Origin: Limnohabitans kasalickyi
GTDB lineage: Bacteria > Pseudomonadota > Gammaproteobacteria > Burkholderiales > Burkholderiaceae_C
Length of the DNA stretch: 64,000 bases
Reading direction: 5' to 3'
Assembly (NCBI GenBank): GCA_965234325.1
Contig: OZ248417.1
Location: 1 to 64,000, forward strand
This document shows, piece by piece, positions 43,039-52,050 of the stretch (position 1 is its first letter; each line of letters opens with the position of its first letter). The notes under the pieces are model-generated. The model was not told the origin of the DNA, searched no databases, and saw only the letters and a list, made by a program, of their open reading frames with translations. Made by a program: the position numbers and the translations under genes.

Positions 43039-43743
43039 ATGATCGACATTTACTCATGGCCCACGCCCAATGGCCACAAGGTCCACGTCATGCTCGAAGA
43101 GTGTGGTTTTCGACTAGGGCGTGACTGGTTGGCCCATCCGATCAACATCGGGCAAGGCGACCAGTTCACCCCTGAGTTTTTGAAGATCAGTCCGAACAAC
43201 AAAATCCCCGCCATGGTCGATCCAAATGGGCCAGATGGCAAACCCATCAGCCTGTTTGAATCAGGTGCGATTTTGTTGTACTTGGCGGCAAAGACGGGTA
43301 AGTTTTTACCCAAGAGCGACCGCGCTAAGTTTGAGGTGATGCAGTGGTTGATGTTCCAAATGGGCGGCGTTGGCCCCATGCTGGGTCAAGCGCATCACTT
43401 TCGCATTTACGCCCCCGAAAAAATTGACTACGCGTACGACCGCTACTCCAACGAAGCCAAGCGCTTGTATGGGGTGATGAACAAGCAACTCGAAAAGACC
43501 AAGTACATCGCTGGCAACACCTACAGCATTGCCGACATTGCCATTTTCCCGTGGCTGCGCAGCTGGCAAAACCAAGGCATCGATTGGGCCGATTACCCCG
43601 TGCTCAAGCAATGGTTCGACACGATTGCCGCGCGCCCTGCCGTGCAACGCGGCGTGCAAGTGCTGGCCGATTTGCGCAAGCCCCTCCACGACGACAAAGC
43701 CAAAGAAATTTTGTTTGGCAAGGGTCAATACAAGAGTCGCTAA
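43039..43743 (+). CDS. Glutathione S-transferase, nu-class/YfcG-like
   Basis: 234 residues. N domain begins MIDIYSWPTPNGHKVHVMLE, with the Thr/Asn in TPNGHK that activates glutathione or disulfide in YfcG/YghU enzymes, then NKIPAMVDPNGPDG and LFESGAILLYLA. C domain includes YIAGNTYSIADIAIFPWLRS. Family members have disulfide-bond reductase or peroxidase activity. Nine bases after the acyl-CoA dehydrogenase, so part of the same unit; may protect against reactive intermediates. Confidence 0.9.
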   Translation: MIDIYSWPTPNGHKVHVMLEECGFRLGRDWLAHPINIGQGDQFTPEFLKISPNNKIPAMVDPNGPDGKPISLFESGAILLYLAAKTGKFLPKSDRAKFEVMQWLMFQMGGVGPMLGQAHHFRIYAPEKIDYAYDRYSNEAKRLYGVMNKQLEKTKYIAGNTYSIADIAIFPWLRSWQNQGIDWADYPVLKQWFDTIAARPAVQRGVQVLADLRKPLHDDKAKEILFGKGQYKSR

Positions 43744-43829
43744 GGCAACACCTCACTAGGGTTAGCCCCCTCAGAGAACCCTTGAATTCGGTTGATAGTT
43801 CGCGCACCCAACTTAAGGAGACTTCGCAG

Positions 43830-45134
43830 ATGATGACCCCTCAATCCAAAATGCCATGGCGCAGCATCGCGCTGGCCACAGCGCTCGTAGCGTCCACATT
43901 CGGTGCCTCGGCACAAGAGACCTTCAAGGTCGGTGTGGTGAGTTTTTTATCGGGCCAAGCGGCGGAAAGTTTTGGCATTCCAGCGGTCAACGGTGCCAAG
44001 GTATTGGTCGATGCCTTCAACAAAGGTCAGGCACCTGCGCCTTACAACAAAAAAGGTTTTGGTGGCTTGACCATCGAACCCATTTACGTTGATGAAAACG
44101 GTGGCGCCACCAAACAAGTGCAAGAGCTGCGCAACTTGTATGACCGCGACAAAGTCGATGCCGTGGTGGGTTACGTCGGATCAGGCGATTGCTTGGCCGT
44201 TGCACCAGTCGCCGAAGAGATGAAGAAGTTTTTGATCTTGTACGACTGCGGCACGCCTCGTATTTTTGAAGACGGCAAATACAACTACGTGTTCCGCACA
44301 GCAGCACATGCCACGATGGACAACGTGGCCTTGGCACGTTACTTGAAGGCTCGCAACGTTCCGGTCAAGAGCTTCAACATGATCAACCAAGACTATGCGT
44401 GGGGCCAAGACTCACGCAAAGACTTCATGCTGACGATGGAGAAGTTGTATCCAGACGCCAAGCCAGGCGAAGACTTGCTGCCCAAATTTGGCGCGGGTCA
44501 ATACGGCACTGAAATTTCAGCCTTGATGGCCAAACCAGCGGACTTGGTGCATTCCAGTTTGTGGGGCGGTGATTTGCAAGCGCTCATCATGCAGTCAGCA
44601 CCACGCGGTTTGTTCAAGCGTTCTCAAGTGGTTTTGTCTGCGGGTGACCATGTGTTGCCAACCTTGGGCGAAAAAGTACCTGACGGCACCATCTTGGGTG
44701 CGCGTGGCGCTTATGGCTTGATGGCACCTAAATCAGCTCTGAACGACTGGTGGTGGGAGACCTACCAAAAAGCCAACAACGTTTACCCCGTGCAAGCCCC
44801 CTACCGCATGGCCCAAGCGCTGTTAGGTTTGAAATTGGCTGTTGAAAAGGCCATGGCTGCTAACGGTGGCAAAAAGCCGACGCCTGAGCAATTGGCAGCG
44901 GCGCTGAAAAACAGCGAGTGGGATTCTCCTGCCGGCAAAATTCGCATGACCTTGGGTGGCGGTAACCAAGCCGTTCAAGAAACAGCGATTGGCCGCACAC
45001 GTTGGGACGCAGCAAAGAAGATGGTGATGATCGAAGACATCCAACGCTTCCCTGCTGACTGCGTCAACCCACCCGCCAACATGAAGTCTGAGGACTGGCT
45101 GAAGGCCGGATTTCCTGGCGCGAAGTGCAATTGA
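43830..45134 (+). CDS. Liv-type ABC transporter periplasmic substrate-binding protein
   Basis: 434 residues, type I periplasmic binding fold. Signal peptide MPWRSIALATALVASTFG to ASAQ, then TFKVGVVSFLSGQAAESFGI. Ligand-side segments are DAVVGYVGSGDCLAVAPVAE and NQDYAWGQDSRKDF. AAGGAG lies 9 bases before the ATG pair (43830/43833). It differs clearly from leucine/valine-binding LivJ/K and resembles binding proteins for aromatic or carboxylic acids in catabolic clusters. Ligand unknown. First of five transporter genes. Confidence 0.9.
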   Translation: MMTPQSKMPWRSIALATALVASTFGASAQETFKVGVVSFLSGQAAESFGIPAVNGAKVLVDAFNKGQAPAPYNKKGFGGLTIEPIYVDENGGATKQVQELRNLYDRDKVDAVVGYVGSGDCLAVAPVAEEMKKFLILYDCGTPRIFEDGKYNYVFRTAAHATMDNVALARYLKARNVPVKSFNMINQDYAWGQDSRKDFMLTMEKLYPDAKPGEDLLPKFGAGQYGTEISALMAKPADLVHSSLWGGDLQALIMQSAPRGLFKRSQVVLSAGDHVLPTLGEKVPDGTILGARGAYGLMAPKSALNDWWWETYQKANNVYPVQAPYRMAQALLGLKLAVEKAMAANGGKKPTPEQLAAALKNSEWDSPAGKIRMTLGGGNQAVQETAIGRTRWDAAKKMVMIEDIQRFPADCVNPPANMKSEDWLKAGFPGAKCN

Positions 45135-45145
45135 AGGAGTAGCGC

Positions 45146-46042
45146 ATGGAACTTGCCATCACCATTTTCATTGATGGCTTGACCTATGCGTCGTGGCTGT
45201 TTATTGTCGCCTTGGGCTTAACGCTGGTGTTTGGGGTGTTGAAAATTCTCAACATCGCTCACGGCAGTTTTTATGCCCTCGGCGCCTACGCAGCCGCCAC
45301 GTTTGTCGGTTGGGTCGCCACCATGCAGTGGGCACCAGGTTGGACCTTGGTGGCCATGTTCATGGCGGCGATCGCGATTGCCGTTTTGGTCGCCCCTCTG
45401 ACCGAAAAAGGTTTGCTCAGATTCTTTTATGGTCACGACGAAGTGCTCTTGGTGCTGGTCACCTATGCGCTTTTCTTGTGCATGGAAGACATCACCAAAC
45501 TCATTTGGGGAGCCAATCCTTATTACGTCTCTGAACCCTACAGTTTGTTTGGCAACGTCGAAATTGGCAAACAAATTTACGTGGGCTATGACTTCTTGCT
45601 GATCGTGATTGCCGTGATTGTGGGCTCGGTGGTGTGGTTTGGCTTGAACCGCACACTCCAAGGCAAGATCGTGACTGCTGTCATTCACAGCCCTGAAATT
45701 GCCAGCAGTATGGGCGTGAAGGTGTCCAAGGTTTACATGTTGGCATTTGGTGTGGGGGTGTTTTTAGCAGCACTCGGCGGCGCTTTCACCGCTCCTATGA
45801 TTTCAGTGCAACCGGGGCTGTCTGTTGGCGTGATCATCGTCTCATTTGCGGTGGTCATCATTGGCGGACTAGGCAGCATTGAAGGGGCAGCGATTGGCGC
45901 TTTGATCGTGGGTTTGGCCCGCGCATTCGCTGTTCACGTGGTCCCAGTGGCCGAGTTGTTTTCTATCTACGTTGTGATGGCTTTGGTTTTGGTGGTGAAA
46001 CCCGAAGGCTTATTTCAACGCATCCAAGCACGAAAAATTTGA
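45146..46042 (+). CDS. livH: Branched-chain amino acid-type ABC transporter permease (LivH)
   Basis: 298 residues, eight or so hydrophobic helices, LivH class: GLTLVFGVLKILNIAHGSFY near the N terminus, LNRTLQGKIVTAVIHSPEIA (EAA-like loop) and IIGGLGSIEGAAIGALIVGL near the C terminus. Forms the pore together with LivM. GGAG site before the ATG; livM starts two bases after the stop. The gene name reflects the class, not leucine transport. Confidence 0.92.
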   Translation: MELAITIFIDGLTYASWLFIVALGLTLVFGVLKILNIAHGSFYALGAYAAATFVGWVATMQWAPGWTLVAMFMAAIAIAVLVAPLTEKGLLRFFYGHDEVLLVLVTYALFLCMEDITKLIWGANPYYVSEPYSLFGNVEIGKQIYVGYDFLLIVIAVIVGSVVWFGLNRTLQGKIVTAVIHSPEIASSMGVKVSKVYMLAFGVGVFLAALGGAFTAPMISVQPGLSVGVIIVSFAVVIIGGLGSIEGAAIGALIVGLARAFAVHVVPVAELFSIYVVMALVLVVKPEGLFQRIQARKI

Positions 46043-46044
46043 CC

Positions 46045-46995
46045 ATGCACCTCTCGATTCGGAATTTAACGCTGTGCATGCTGGCCTGCACAGCTGCTCT
46101 TTTAGGCGTAGGCTTGCTCCTTCCTAAATGGTTGCTGTTTATGTGCACGATGGCATTTGCCAACGGCTTGGTGTCGTTAGGCATCGTGATGTTGATGCAC
46201 GGTGGCGTAGTGGCTTTCGGACAAGGTTTGATGTCTGCGATCGGAGGCTATACCGCTGCTTTGGTTTTCCAACAATTGGGCTTCAAGGACGGCATTGCGC
46301 TGACCTTGTTGGGCGGTTTGACGGCCACCTTGCTGACCGCACCATTCGCCCCTCTGTTGTCACGCTACCGAGGCATTTTCTTTTCCATGCTGACCTTGGC
46401 TTTGTCCATGGTGGGCTACGGTATTTTGGTGAAGACGGAACGCTTGGGGGGCTCTGACGGGTTTAACTTGGGCCGCATCACCCTCGCAGGTCAAGCACTG
46501 TCAGACGATGGCGTGGGCTATGCACTTTATGCCCTCGCTTTGTGCTTTGCAGTGGTGATGTCTTACCTGTGCCGTATCTACTTTGATTCGACACGCGGCT
46601 TGATCACCCAAGCCATTCGCGACAACGAGTTGCGGGTGGAATATTTGGGGGGCTCTGTGCGCCATACGATGGCCCTTAATTTTGTCTTGGCCGCATTTTT
46701 GGGTGGCTGCGGTGGCGCCTTGGCCGTCATGGCGCTGGGACACATCGACCCCACCTTCAGTTACTGGACCACCTCCGGCGAATTTGTGTTTGTAGCCATT
46801 TTGGCGGGCTCGCAAAGCGTGGTGGCCATCATGTTGGCGTCGTTGATTTTGGAGGCCGTGCGCTCGTTCTCTAGCTCTTACTTCCCCAACACATGGCAGT
46901 TGGTTTTAGGTTTGTTTTTGCTGTTTGTGATTCGATTTTTACCATTTGGCATTGGCTCACTTTGGAGCAACAAGCAACACAAGGAGCGTGCATGA
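46045..46995 (+). CDS. livM: Branched-chain amino acid-type ABC transporter permease (LivM)
   Basis: 316 residues with about nine helices. LGIVMLMHGGVVAFGQGLMS and YRGIFFSMLTLALSMVGYGI are the LivM blocks, followed by SDGFNLGRITL and the cytoplasmic EAA-like loop GLITQAIRDNELRVEYLG. Start ATG 46045 just after the livH stop; ATGA overlap with livG. Confidence 0.92.
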   Translation: MHLSIRNLTLCMLACTAALLGVGLLLPKWLLFMCTMAFANGLVSLGIVMLMHGGVVAFGQGLMSAIGGYTAALVFQQLGFKDGIALTLLGGLTATLLTAPFAPLLSRYRGIFFSMLTLALSMVGYGILVKTERLGGSDGFNLGRITLAGQALSDDGVGYALYALALCFAVVMSYLCRIYFDSTRGLITQAIRDNELRVEYLGGSVRHTMALNFVLAAFLGGCGGALAVMALGHIDPTFSYWTTSGEFVFVAILAGSQSVVAIMLASLILEAVRSFSSSYFPNTWQLVLGLFLLFVIRFLPFGIGSLWSNKQHKERA

Positions 46996-47762
46996 CCGCC
47001 CCCATCTTGCTGAGTGCACGGCACTTGCAAAAACAGTTTGGTGCGGTGGTTGCCGCGCAAGATTTGTGCATTGACATTGCGATTGGCCAACGTGTGAGTT
47101 TGATCGGTAGCAATGGTGCCGGCAAAACCACCTTCGTCAACATGATCACCGGCTACCTCAAACCCGATCAAGGCAGCATTTATTTGGCCGAGACCGACAT
47201 CACACCGATGTCACCACGGCAGATCACACGTTTGGGTGTGGCACGTTCTTTCCAAATTCCACAGCTCTACCCGACCTTGAGTGTGATGGACAACATGCTG
47301 GTGGCCATGGCCTGTCACGGCAATCGACTGTCTGTGTGGCGGCCTGCGGCACAAGCTGAGCACATCGAACGCGGTGCAGCCTTGCTGGAGCGGTTTGAAT
47401 TGATTCAACACCGGCACCGCCGCGTCAGCGAGCTGCCAGGCGGTGTGCGTAAATTGCTAGACATCGCCCTAGCCATGACGGGCTCACCGAAGTTGCTGTT
47501 ATTGGATGAACCCACGAGTGGTGTGTCTGCTGAAGAGAAATTTCCGATGATGGAAACCGTCATGCGCGGGCTCGGGGACGAGCCTCTGACAGCTTTGTTT
47601 GTGGAGCATGACATGGACATTGTGCGCCGCCATGCAGACCGCATCATTGCGTTCTACAGCGGACGCGTGATCGCCGACGACACCCCCGAAAAGGCACTGG
47701 CCACCGATGATGTACGCCGCTACGTCACGGGTGAATTTCGTCAAGAGGTGGCGCATGCTTGA
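46992..47762 (+). CDS. livG: ABC transporter ATP-binding protein (LivG class)
   Basis: 256 residues: Walker A LIGSNGAGKTTFVNMI, LivG-type insertion LYPTLSVMDNMLVAMA, a signature reading ELPGGVRKLLDIALAM (PGG rather than SGG), Walker B LLLLDEPTSGVSAEE and switch His in FVEHDMDIV. ATG 46992 overlaps the livM stop (ATGA); the 3' end overlaps livF by 8 bases. Confidence 0.92.
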   Translation: MTAPILLSARHLQKQFGAVVAAQDLCIDIAIGQRVSLIGSNGAGKTTFVNMITGYLKPDQGSIYLAETDITPMSPRQITRLGVARSFQIPQLYPTLSVMDNMLVAMACHGNRLSVWRPAAQAEHIERGAALLERFELIQHRHRRVSELPGGVRKLLDIALAMTGSPKLLLLDEPTSGVSAEEKFPMMETVMRGLGDEPLTALFVEHDMDIVRRHADRIIAFYSGRVIADDTPEKALATDDVRRYVTGEFRQEVAHA

Positions 47763-48405
47763 AGTCCAAGATCTGCATGTGGCCATCGAATCTGTACAAG
47801 TATTGCGTGGCATCAGTCTGCAAGTTCCACTCGGAAAAATGACGGGGCTGGTGGGACGCAATGGTGCCGGTAAAACCAGTTTGATGCGCAGCGTGATGGG
47901 GCATTTGCCCGCTCAGCAAGGACGGATCACCTTCAAGGGCCAAGACTTGACAACCCTGCCGCCTGAAGCGCGTGCCGGCCTAGGCATTGGCTACATGCCG
48001 GAAGATCGCGGCTTGGTGCCAGAGCTGACGGTCGAAGAAAACATTTTGATTCCTCTTTGGGTATCGCCGAATTTGAACGTCGACCAACGTTTGGCGTTTG
48101 TGTACGAGGTGCTGCCTGAACTCAAGACCATGTCACAACGCAAAGCGCTACTGCTGTCCGGTGGTCAGCAAAAGTTGGTAGCCCTGGCGCGTGCTCTTGG
48201 CATTGGCACGCAGCTGTTGATGTTGGACGAGCCGTTTGAGGGCGTGGCCCCTGCTCTGTCCATGCGTTTGAGCGAGGTCATCTCGGGTCTTCGAGGCAAC
48301 GATTTATCAGTCTTGATCTCGCAATCGGATTTGAACCACTCCAGCAGTTTGATCGACCACACCGTGGTGATTGAACGCGGCGCGAACATAAGCACAACGT
48401 CCTGA
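47755..48405 (+). CDS. livF: ABC transporter ATP-binding protein (LivF class)
   Basis: 216 residues: Walker A VGRNGAGKTSLMRSVMG, the LivF element LGIGYMPEDRGLVPELTVEE, a signature LLSGGQQKLVALARAL and Walker B LLMLDEPFEGVAP. ATG 47755 lies inside livG and the stop overlaps the following ligase start (TGATG), so the ligase is translated together with the transporter. Confidence 0.92.
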   Translation: MLEVQDLHVAIESVQVLRGISLQVPLGKMTGLVGRNGAGKTSLMRSVMGHLPAQQGRITFKGQDLTTLPPEARAGLGIGYMPEDRGLVPELTVEENILIPLWVSPNLNVDQRLAFVYEVLPELKTMSQRKALLLSGGQQKLVALARALGIGTQLLMLDEPFEGVAPALSMRLSEVISGLRGNDLSVLISQSDLNHSSSLIDHTVVIERGANISTTS

Positions 48406-50009
48406 TGCATTGGCCTACGCAGTCGCTTCCCGCACAGCGCGTCGAAGCTTGGGGAAACGATCGCTTGGTGCGTTGTTTTGTGCAACGCCCGACGTCGTTG
48501 ATGGCGATGCTGTTGAATGCCCACGAACTGCATGGGCAACGCGATGCCATCATTGATGGCGATCAGCGTTGGACCTATGCGCAAATGTGGCACGAGGTTC
48601 ATCGCACCGCACAGGCCCTGCAAATCGTAGGGATCGAATCGGGCGATCGCGTGGCCCTATTTGTCAGCAATCGAGCTGAATTCATTTTTGTTTTATTTGC
48701 GGTTCAGTACTTGGGCGCGATTGCCGTGCCTGTGGGCACCCGAGAGCAGCGTCCGGGCTTGGCCTTTATCTTGAACCAATGTGAGGCCAAAGCCGTGGTG
48801 TTTGATGGTGCGTTGGCCGATCGGATTCCAAGTAAAGCCGATGTGCCCAGTTTGCAGGCCCGTTTGAGCTTGGACGATGTGGTGGCCGACGACATCATCC
48901 TGTGGTCTTCTCTGGGTCAATCAGTCAACAACACCGAACTCACCAGCCACACGGCACAAGGCGCTGACGTGGCCGTCATCCTGTACACATCAGGCACCAC
49001 GGGCAACCCCAAAGGGGCCATGCTGACCCAGCAAAACATCGCACACTCGGTGATGCACTTTGAACATGGCATGGGTTTGGCCTGCGATGACAAATCGGCC
49101 TTGGCCGTACCTGCCAGCCATGTGACTGGATTGATTGCCATCATCGCCACGATGGTGCATGTAGGCGGCTCAGTGGTGGTGTTGCCTGAATTCAAAGCGG
49201 CGTCGTTTTTAGACACCGTAGCTCGCGAAAAAATCACGCATACCCTGATGGTGCCCGCCATGTACAACCTGTGCTTGATGTCGCCCAACTTTCAAGCAGC
49301 CACGTTGCAAAGCTGGCGCTTGGGCGGCTACGGCGGCGCGCCCATGCCGGTGCATGTGATTGAGCAATTGGCACACGAGATGCCGCAGCTTGACCTACGC
49401 AACGCTTACGGCGCCACCGAAACCACCTCCCCCGTCACGCTGATGCCAGCAGGGGCAAACAGTTTGCATGCCGACACCGTGGGAGCCGTGTTGCCTTGCG
49501 GCGATGTACGCGTGATGGACGACGAGGGCTGCGAAGTCGCCGCAGGTGAGACCGGTGAGCTGTGGATCAGTGGCCCTATGGTGGTGCCCGGCTATTGGAA
49601 CAACCCACAAGCCACGATGCAGTCATTCACCGCCGGCTATTGGCACTCGGGCGATTTGGGCTCGGTTGACCCGCAAGGTTTTGTGCGCATCTTTGACCGT
49701 AAAAAAGACATGCTCAACCGAGGCGGGTTCAAAATTTACTCGGTCGAGGTTGAAAACTGCCTCACCAGCATCGATGGCATTTTGGAAGCGGCGATCGTGG
49801 GCAAGCCCTGCCCCGTGTTGGGCGAACGGGTGCACGCCTTTGTTTATGCCCCCAACGATGCACCACAAGAACCTGACGTCATCTCGCATTGCCGCTCATC
49901 CTTGGCCGATTACAAAGTGCCCGAATCAATCACTTGGCTGGACCAGCCCTTGCCTCGCAACGCCAATGGCAAGGTGCTCAAACGCTTGCTCAGAGCTGAG
50001 GTCGTTTAA
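48405..50009 (+). CDS. AMP-forming acyl-CoA ligase
   Basis: 534 residues of the ANL superfamily. P-loop-like motif VILYTSGTTGNPKGAMLTQQ, A5 motif NAYGATETTSPVTL, A7/A8 YWHSGDLGSVDPQGFVRIFD with DRKKDMLNRGGFKIY, and the A10 Lys in LPRNANGKVLKRLL. Activates a carboxylic acid to its CoA thioester. The overlapping start with livF means that uptake and activation are coupled; likely the first cytosolic step for the substrate carried by the Liv-type system. The chain type (aliphatic, cyclic or aromatic) cannot be read. Confidence 0.9.
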   Translation: MHWPTQSLPAQRVEAWGNDRLVRCFVQRPTSLMAMLLNAHELHGQRDAIIDGDQRWTYAQMWHEVHRTAQALQIVGIESGDRVALFVSNRAEFIFVLFAVQYLGAIAVPVGTREQRPGLAFILNQCEAKAVVFDGALADRIPSKADVPSLQARLSLDDVVADDIILWSSLGQSVNNTELTSHTAQGADVAVILYTSGTTGNPKGAMLTQQNIAHSVMHFEHGMGLACDDKSALAVPASHVTGLIAIIATMVHVGGSVVVLPEFKAASFLDTVAREKITHTLMVPAMYNLCLMSPNFQAATLQSWRLGGYGGAPMPVHVIEQLAHEMPQLDLRNAYGATETTSPVTLMPAGANSLHADTVGAVLPCGDVRVMDDEGCEVAAGETGELWISGPMVVPGYWNNPQATMQSFTAGYWHSGDLGSVDPQGFVRIFDRKKDMLNRGGFKIYSVEVENCLTSIDGILEAAIVGKPCPVLGERVHAFVYAPNDAPQEPDVISHCRSSLADYKVPESITWLDQPLPRNANGKVLKRLLRAEVV

Positions 50010-51256
50010 GGCGCGATGTTGAAACCACAGCGCTGAGAGTTGCTAGGGCATGCGCCGTCAAAGGCGACCAAACGGCCGGCTGTGTTGATTTTGAATTGCG
50101 AGATACCGTCGATGGGTGAATAACCGCTGGGCAGCGGCAATACACCGTTGTTACCACCCTGAAAGTTGAGCAAGGCATTGGTTGAATTGATGGTGGTGGG
50201 GCCTTCATATTTCAAAACAACGATTTCAGTGGCTGTTGGGGCCAACTCAACGCCTACATTTTTGGCCAGCACATACAACGACTGGTTATAGATCAACACG
50301 TCGTAGAACTTCACAGCCACGTCGTTGATGGATTTGTCCTGAAACATGGCAGACATGCCGGTGGATGGGCTGACAAAGAAACGACCCTGAGTACCACTGG
50401 CGTTGTTGTTCTTCAAATAAATCGCGGTGGAGTTGATGCCAGCCCCCGTTCCAGCAATCACCAAGTCGGGGTTGGCGTTGGCTTGCGGGATCAAGAACAC
50501 CTTGCGATGAAGGGTTGGGAAGCTATTTAGACCACCGTTGGTAGGCACACGGGTGGTCGTGTCTCTAGAGAAACTGCTAGCCCCCAGTTTCGAGCCGTCG
50601 TTCATTAGTGCGACGGTGCCACCGCTGTCTGTGACGACCAAATCAATATCGCCGTCACCATCAATGTCGCCCGCAGCAGCGCCCCAAGAATGCAAGTCGA
50701 AGCTGGTTTCCTGACGATCGTAGGCCGTCTGCCCTGATCCCGTGCGACTCAAAAAGAAAACTTGTTTTATCGCACCAGCAGAACCACCACATGCGACGTA
50801 AATATCAGGCTTGCCATCACCATTGAAATCAGCAGATATGGCTTGGACCACGTTGGCGCAAATCGTACGGTCGTTCACGCCGAGCAAATCTGCTGTGGCG
50901 TCTGTCCACGTGCCAGCAACATTTTTCAAAAAGTAGGCTTTAGCAGAGCCTCCGCCCGTTTTATTCGCTGCAACAAAGGCGGAATACTTACCTTCTTGAA
51001 AAAAATCGCCAAACGCCAACGATTCAGGCACTTGGGTCCACAGTGAGACATCGGCTGCGATCACGGGAATTTGGGACACATCCAAAGCGGCCACGATGAG
51101 GTTCTTGTTGGCGTAGGAGGTAGAAAGAACACCTAAAGGCGTTGGCGTAAATTTGGCATCTGGTCCAGCGCCACCGCCTCCGCCCCCACACCCAGTCAAC
51201 GTGAGTGTTAGCCATACCAAGCATCCGTAAAACATGTTTTTCATAAGGACCTTCAT
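50006..51256 (-). CDS. Lipoprotein with FG-GAP/VCBS repeats
   Basis: 416 residues. A lipoprotein signal ends in TLTLTGC (Cys about 23) and is followed by a run of six glycines. Two calcium-binding repeat motifs, ADFNGDGKPDIYVA and GDIDGDGDIDLVV, identify a FG-GAP/VCBS beta-propeller-like protein; such proteins are often surface-exposed and bind sugars or proteins. M1 or M5 may start translation. Its stop overlaps the convergent ligase end by 4 bases. No matching secretion or adhesion gene stands beside it, although the divergent neighbours are also exported proteins. Confidence 0.82.
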   Translation of the reverse strand: MKVLMKNMFYGCLVWLTLTLTGCGGGGGGAGPDAKFTPTPLGVLSTSYANKNLIVAALDVSQIPVIAADVSLWTQVPESLAFGDFFQEGKYSAFVAANKTGGGSAKAYFLKNVAGTWTDATADLLGVNDRTICANVVQAISADFNGDGKPDIYVACGGSAGAIKQVFFLSRTGSGQTAYDRQETSFDLHSWGAAAGDIDGDGDIDLVVTDSGGTVALMNDGSKLGASSFSRDTTTRVPTNGGLNSFPTLHRKVFLIPQANANPDLVIAGTGAGINSTAIYLKNNNASGTQGRFFVSPSTGMSAMFQDKSINDVAVKFYDVLIYNQSLYVLAKNVGVELAPTATEIVVLKYEGPTTINSTNALLNFQGGNNGVLPLPSGYSPIDGISQFKINTAGRLVAFDGACPSNSQRCGFNIAP

Positions 51257-51329
51257 CGGTTTGAATTGACTTTACTTGACACCGCTGAGGCGGTTCACAG
51301 TTGCTGATAAAGTTATCGTGTTCTAACGG

Positions 51330-51980
51330 ATGTATTTCAAAACCATGTTTCAGAAGTTTTGCCTTTCTATTTGCCTGCTGTGTGTGCTTTGCACCAATGC
51401 GTTTGCGCAGGGCAAACCTGAGTTGCAATACAAAACGCCACCCGAATCCGCCAGTAAACAGGCCAATAAACCGAGCGACAAACCGACCGACGCCTTGGCG
51501 CCTCGCGCCATTTTGGCCAGGCCCCCGCAATCGGGCAATGAGCCCATGCTCTTGTTGGCCGCTAAAAATCGCCCCATGACTGAGCCGATTGCACAGACGA
51601 CCAAACTCGAGTATTTCGACTGTGATGGCATCGTGGCACCTTGGTTTCGTGCGCTCCTTGTGGCTGAAATGAACTACTTTGCAGAACTGTCAGAGTTACC
51701 CTTTGTCAAAGGTGACGCCTGCGTGGTGAGCATTGCCACCGCCAAAAGCTTAACGCCCGGGCGCATCAGCGTTCACCTCTACACCAACACGCAACGTTTG
51801 TCCGCTTGCATTCGCAGCGAACAGTGCCCCGTGTTTCGCAGCATCAGCTTGATTCCCAAAGACTTGGTGTTGTACCGCTCTTACTTTTTGTCTGACATGT
51901 CGCGTAAATTGATCGCACAGCACTGCGTCACAGACAAAGGCAAGTTGCACAGCGACACCACCTGCTACACAGTGCCTTGA
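51330..51980 (+). CDS. Exported six-cysteine protein A (unknown family)
   Basis: 216 residues with a Sec signal (residues 7-26, CLSICLLCVLCTNAFA) and a proline/lysine-rich linker to about residue 90. The C-terminal domain (about 94-214) has six cysteines at 98, 131, 160, 166, 199 and 212, and the blocks EYFDCDG, DACVVSIAT, LSACIRSEQCPVF and YRSYFLSD. The next gene encodes a paralogue with the same pattern (see 52051-52989). An even number of cysteines in an exported domain suggests three disulfides. ATG 51345 is an alternative start. I recognise no family. Confidence 0.75.
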   Translation: MYFKTMFQKFCLSICLLCVLCTNAFAQGKPELQYKTPPESASKQANKPSDKPTDALAPRAILARPPQSGNEPMLLLAAKNRPMTEPIAQTTKLEYFDCDGIVAPWFRALLVAEMNYFAELSELPFVKGDACVVSIATAKSLTPGRISVHLYTNTQRLSACIRSEQCPVFRSISLIPKDLVLYRSYFLSDMSRKLIAQHCVTDKGKLHSDTTCYTVP

Positions 51981-52050
51981 TTATTTGGGTGGGCACGTTA
52001 AAGCCCTTGCCTGCGGTGTCGATCCTATGAGACCTTATTTAGTGTTTGTC

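Noticed and set aside
45146..48405. Reading livHMGF as a leucine/isoleucine/valine importer
   Set aside because: The class is right, but the binding protein and the ligase overlap point to an organic acid; the gene symbols are used only for the class.
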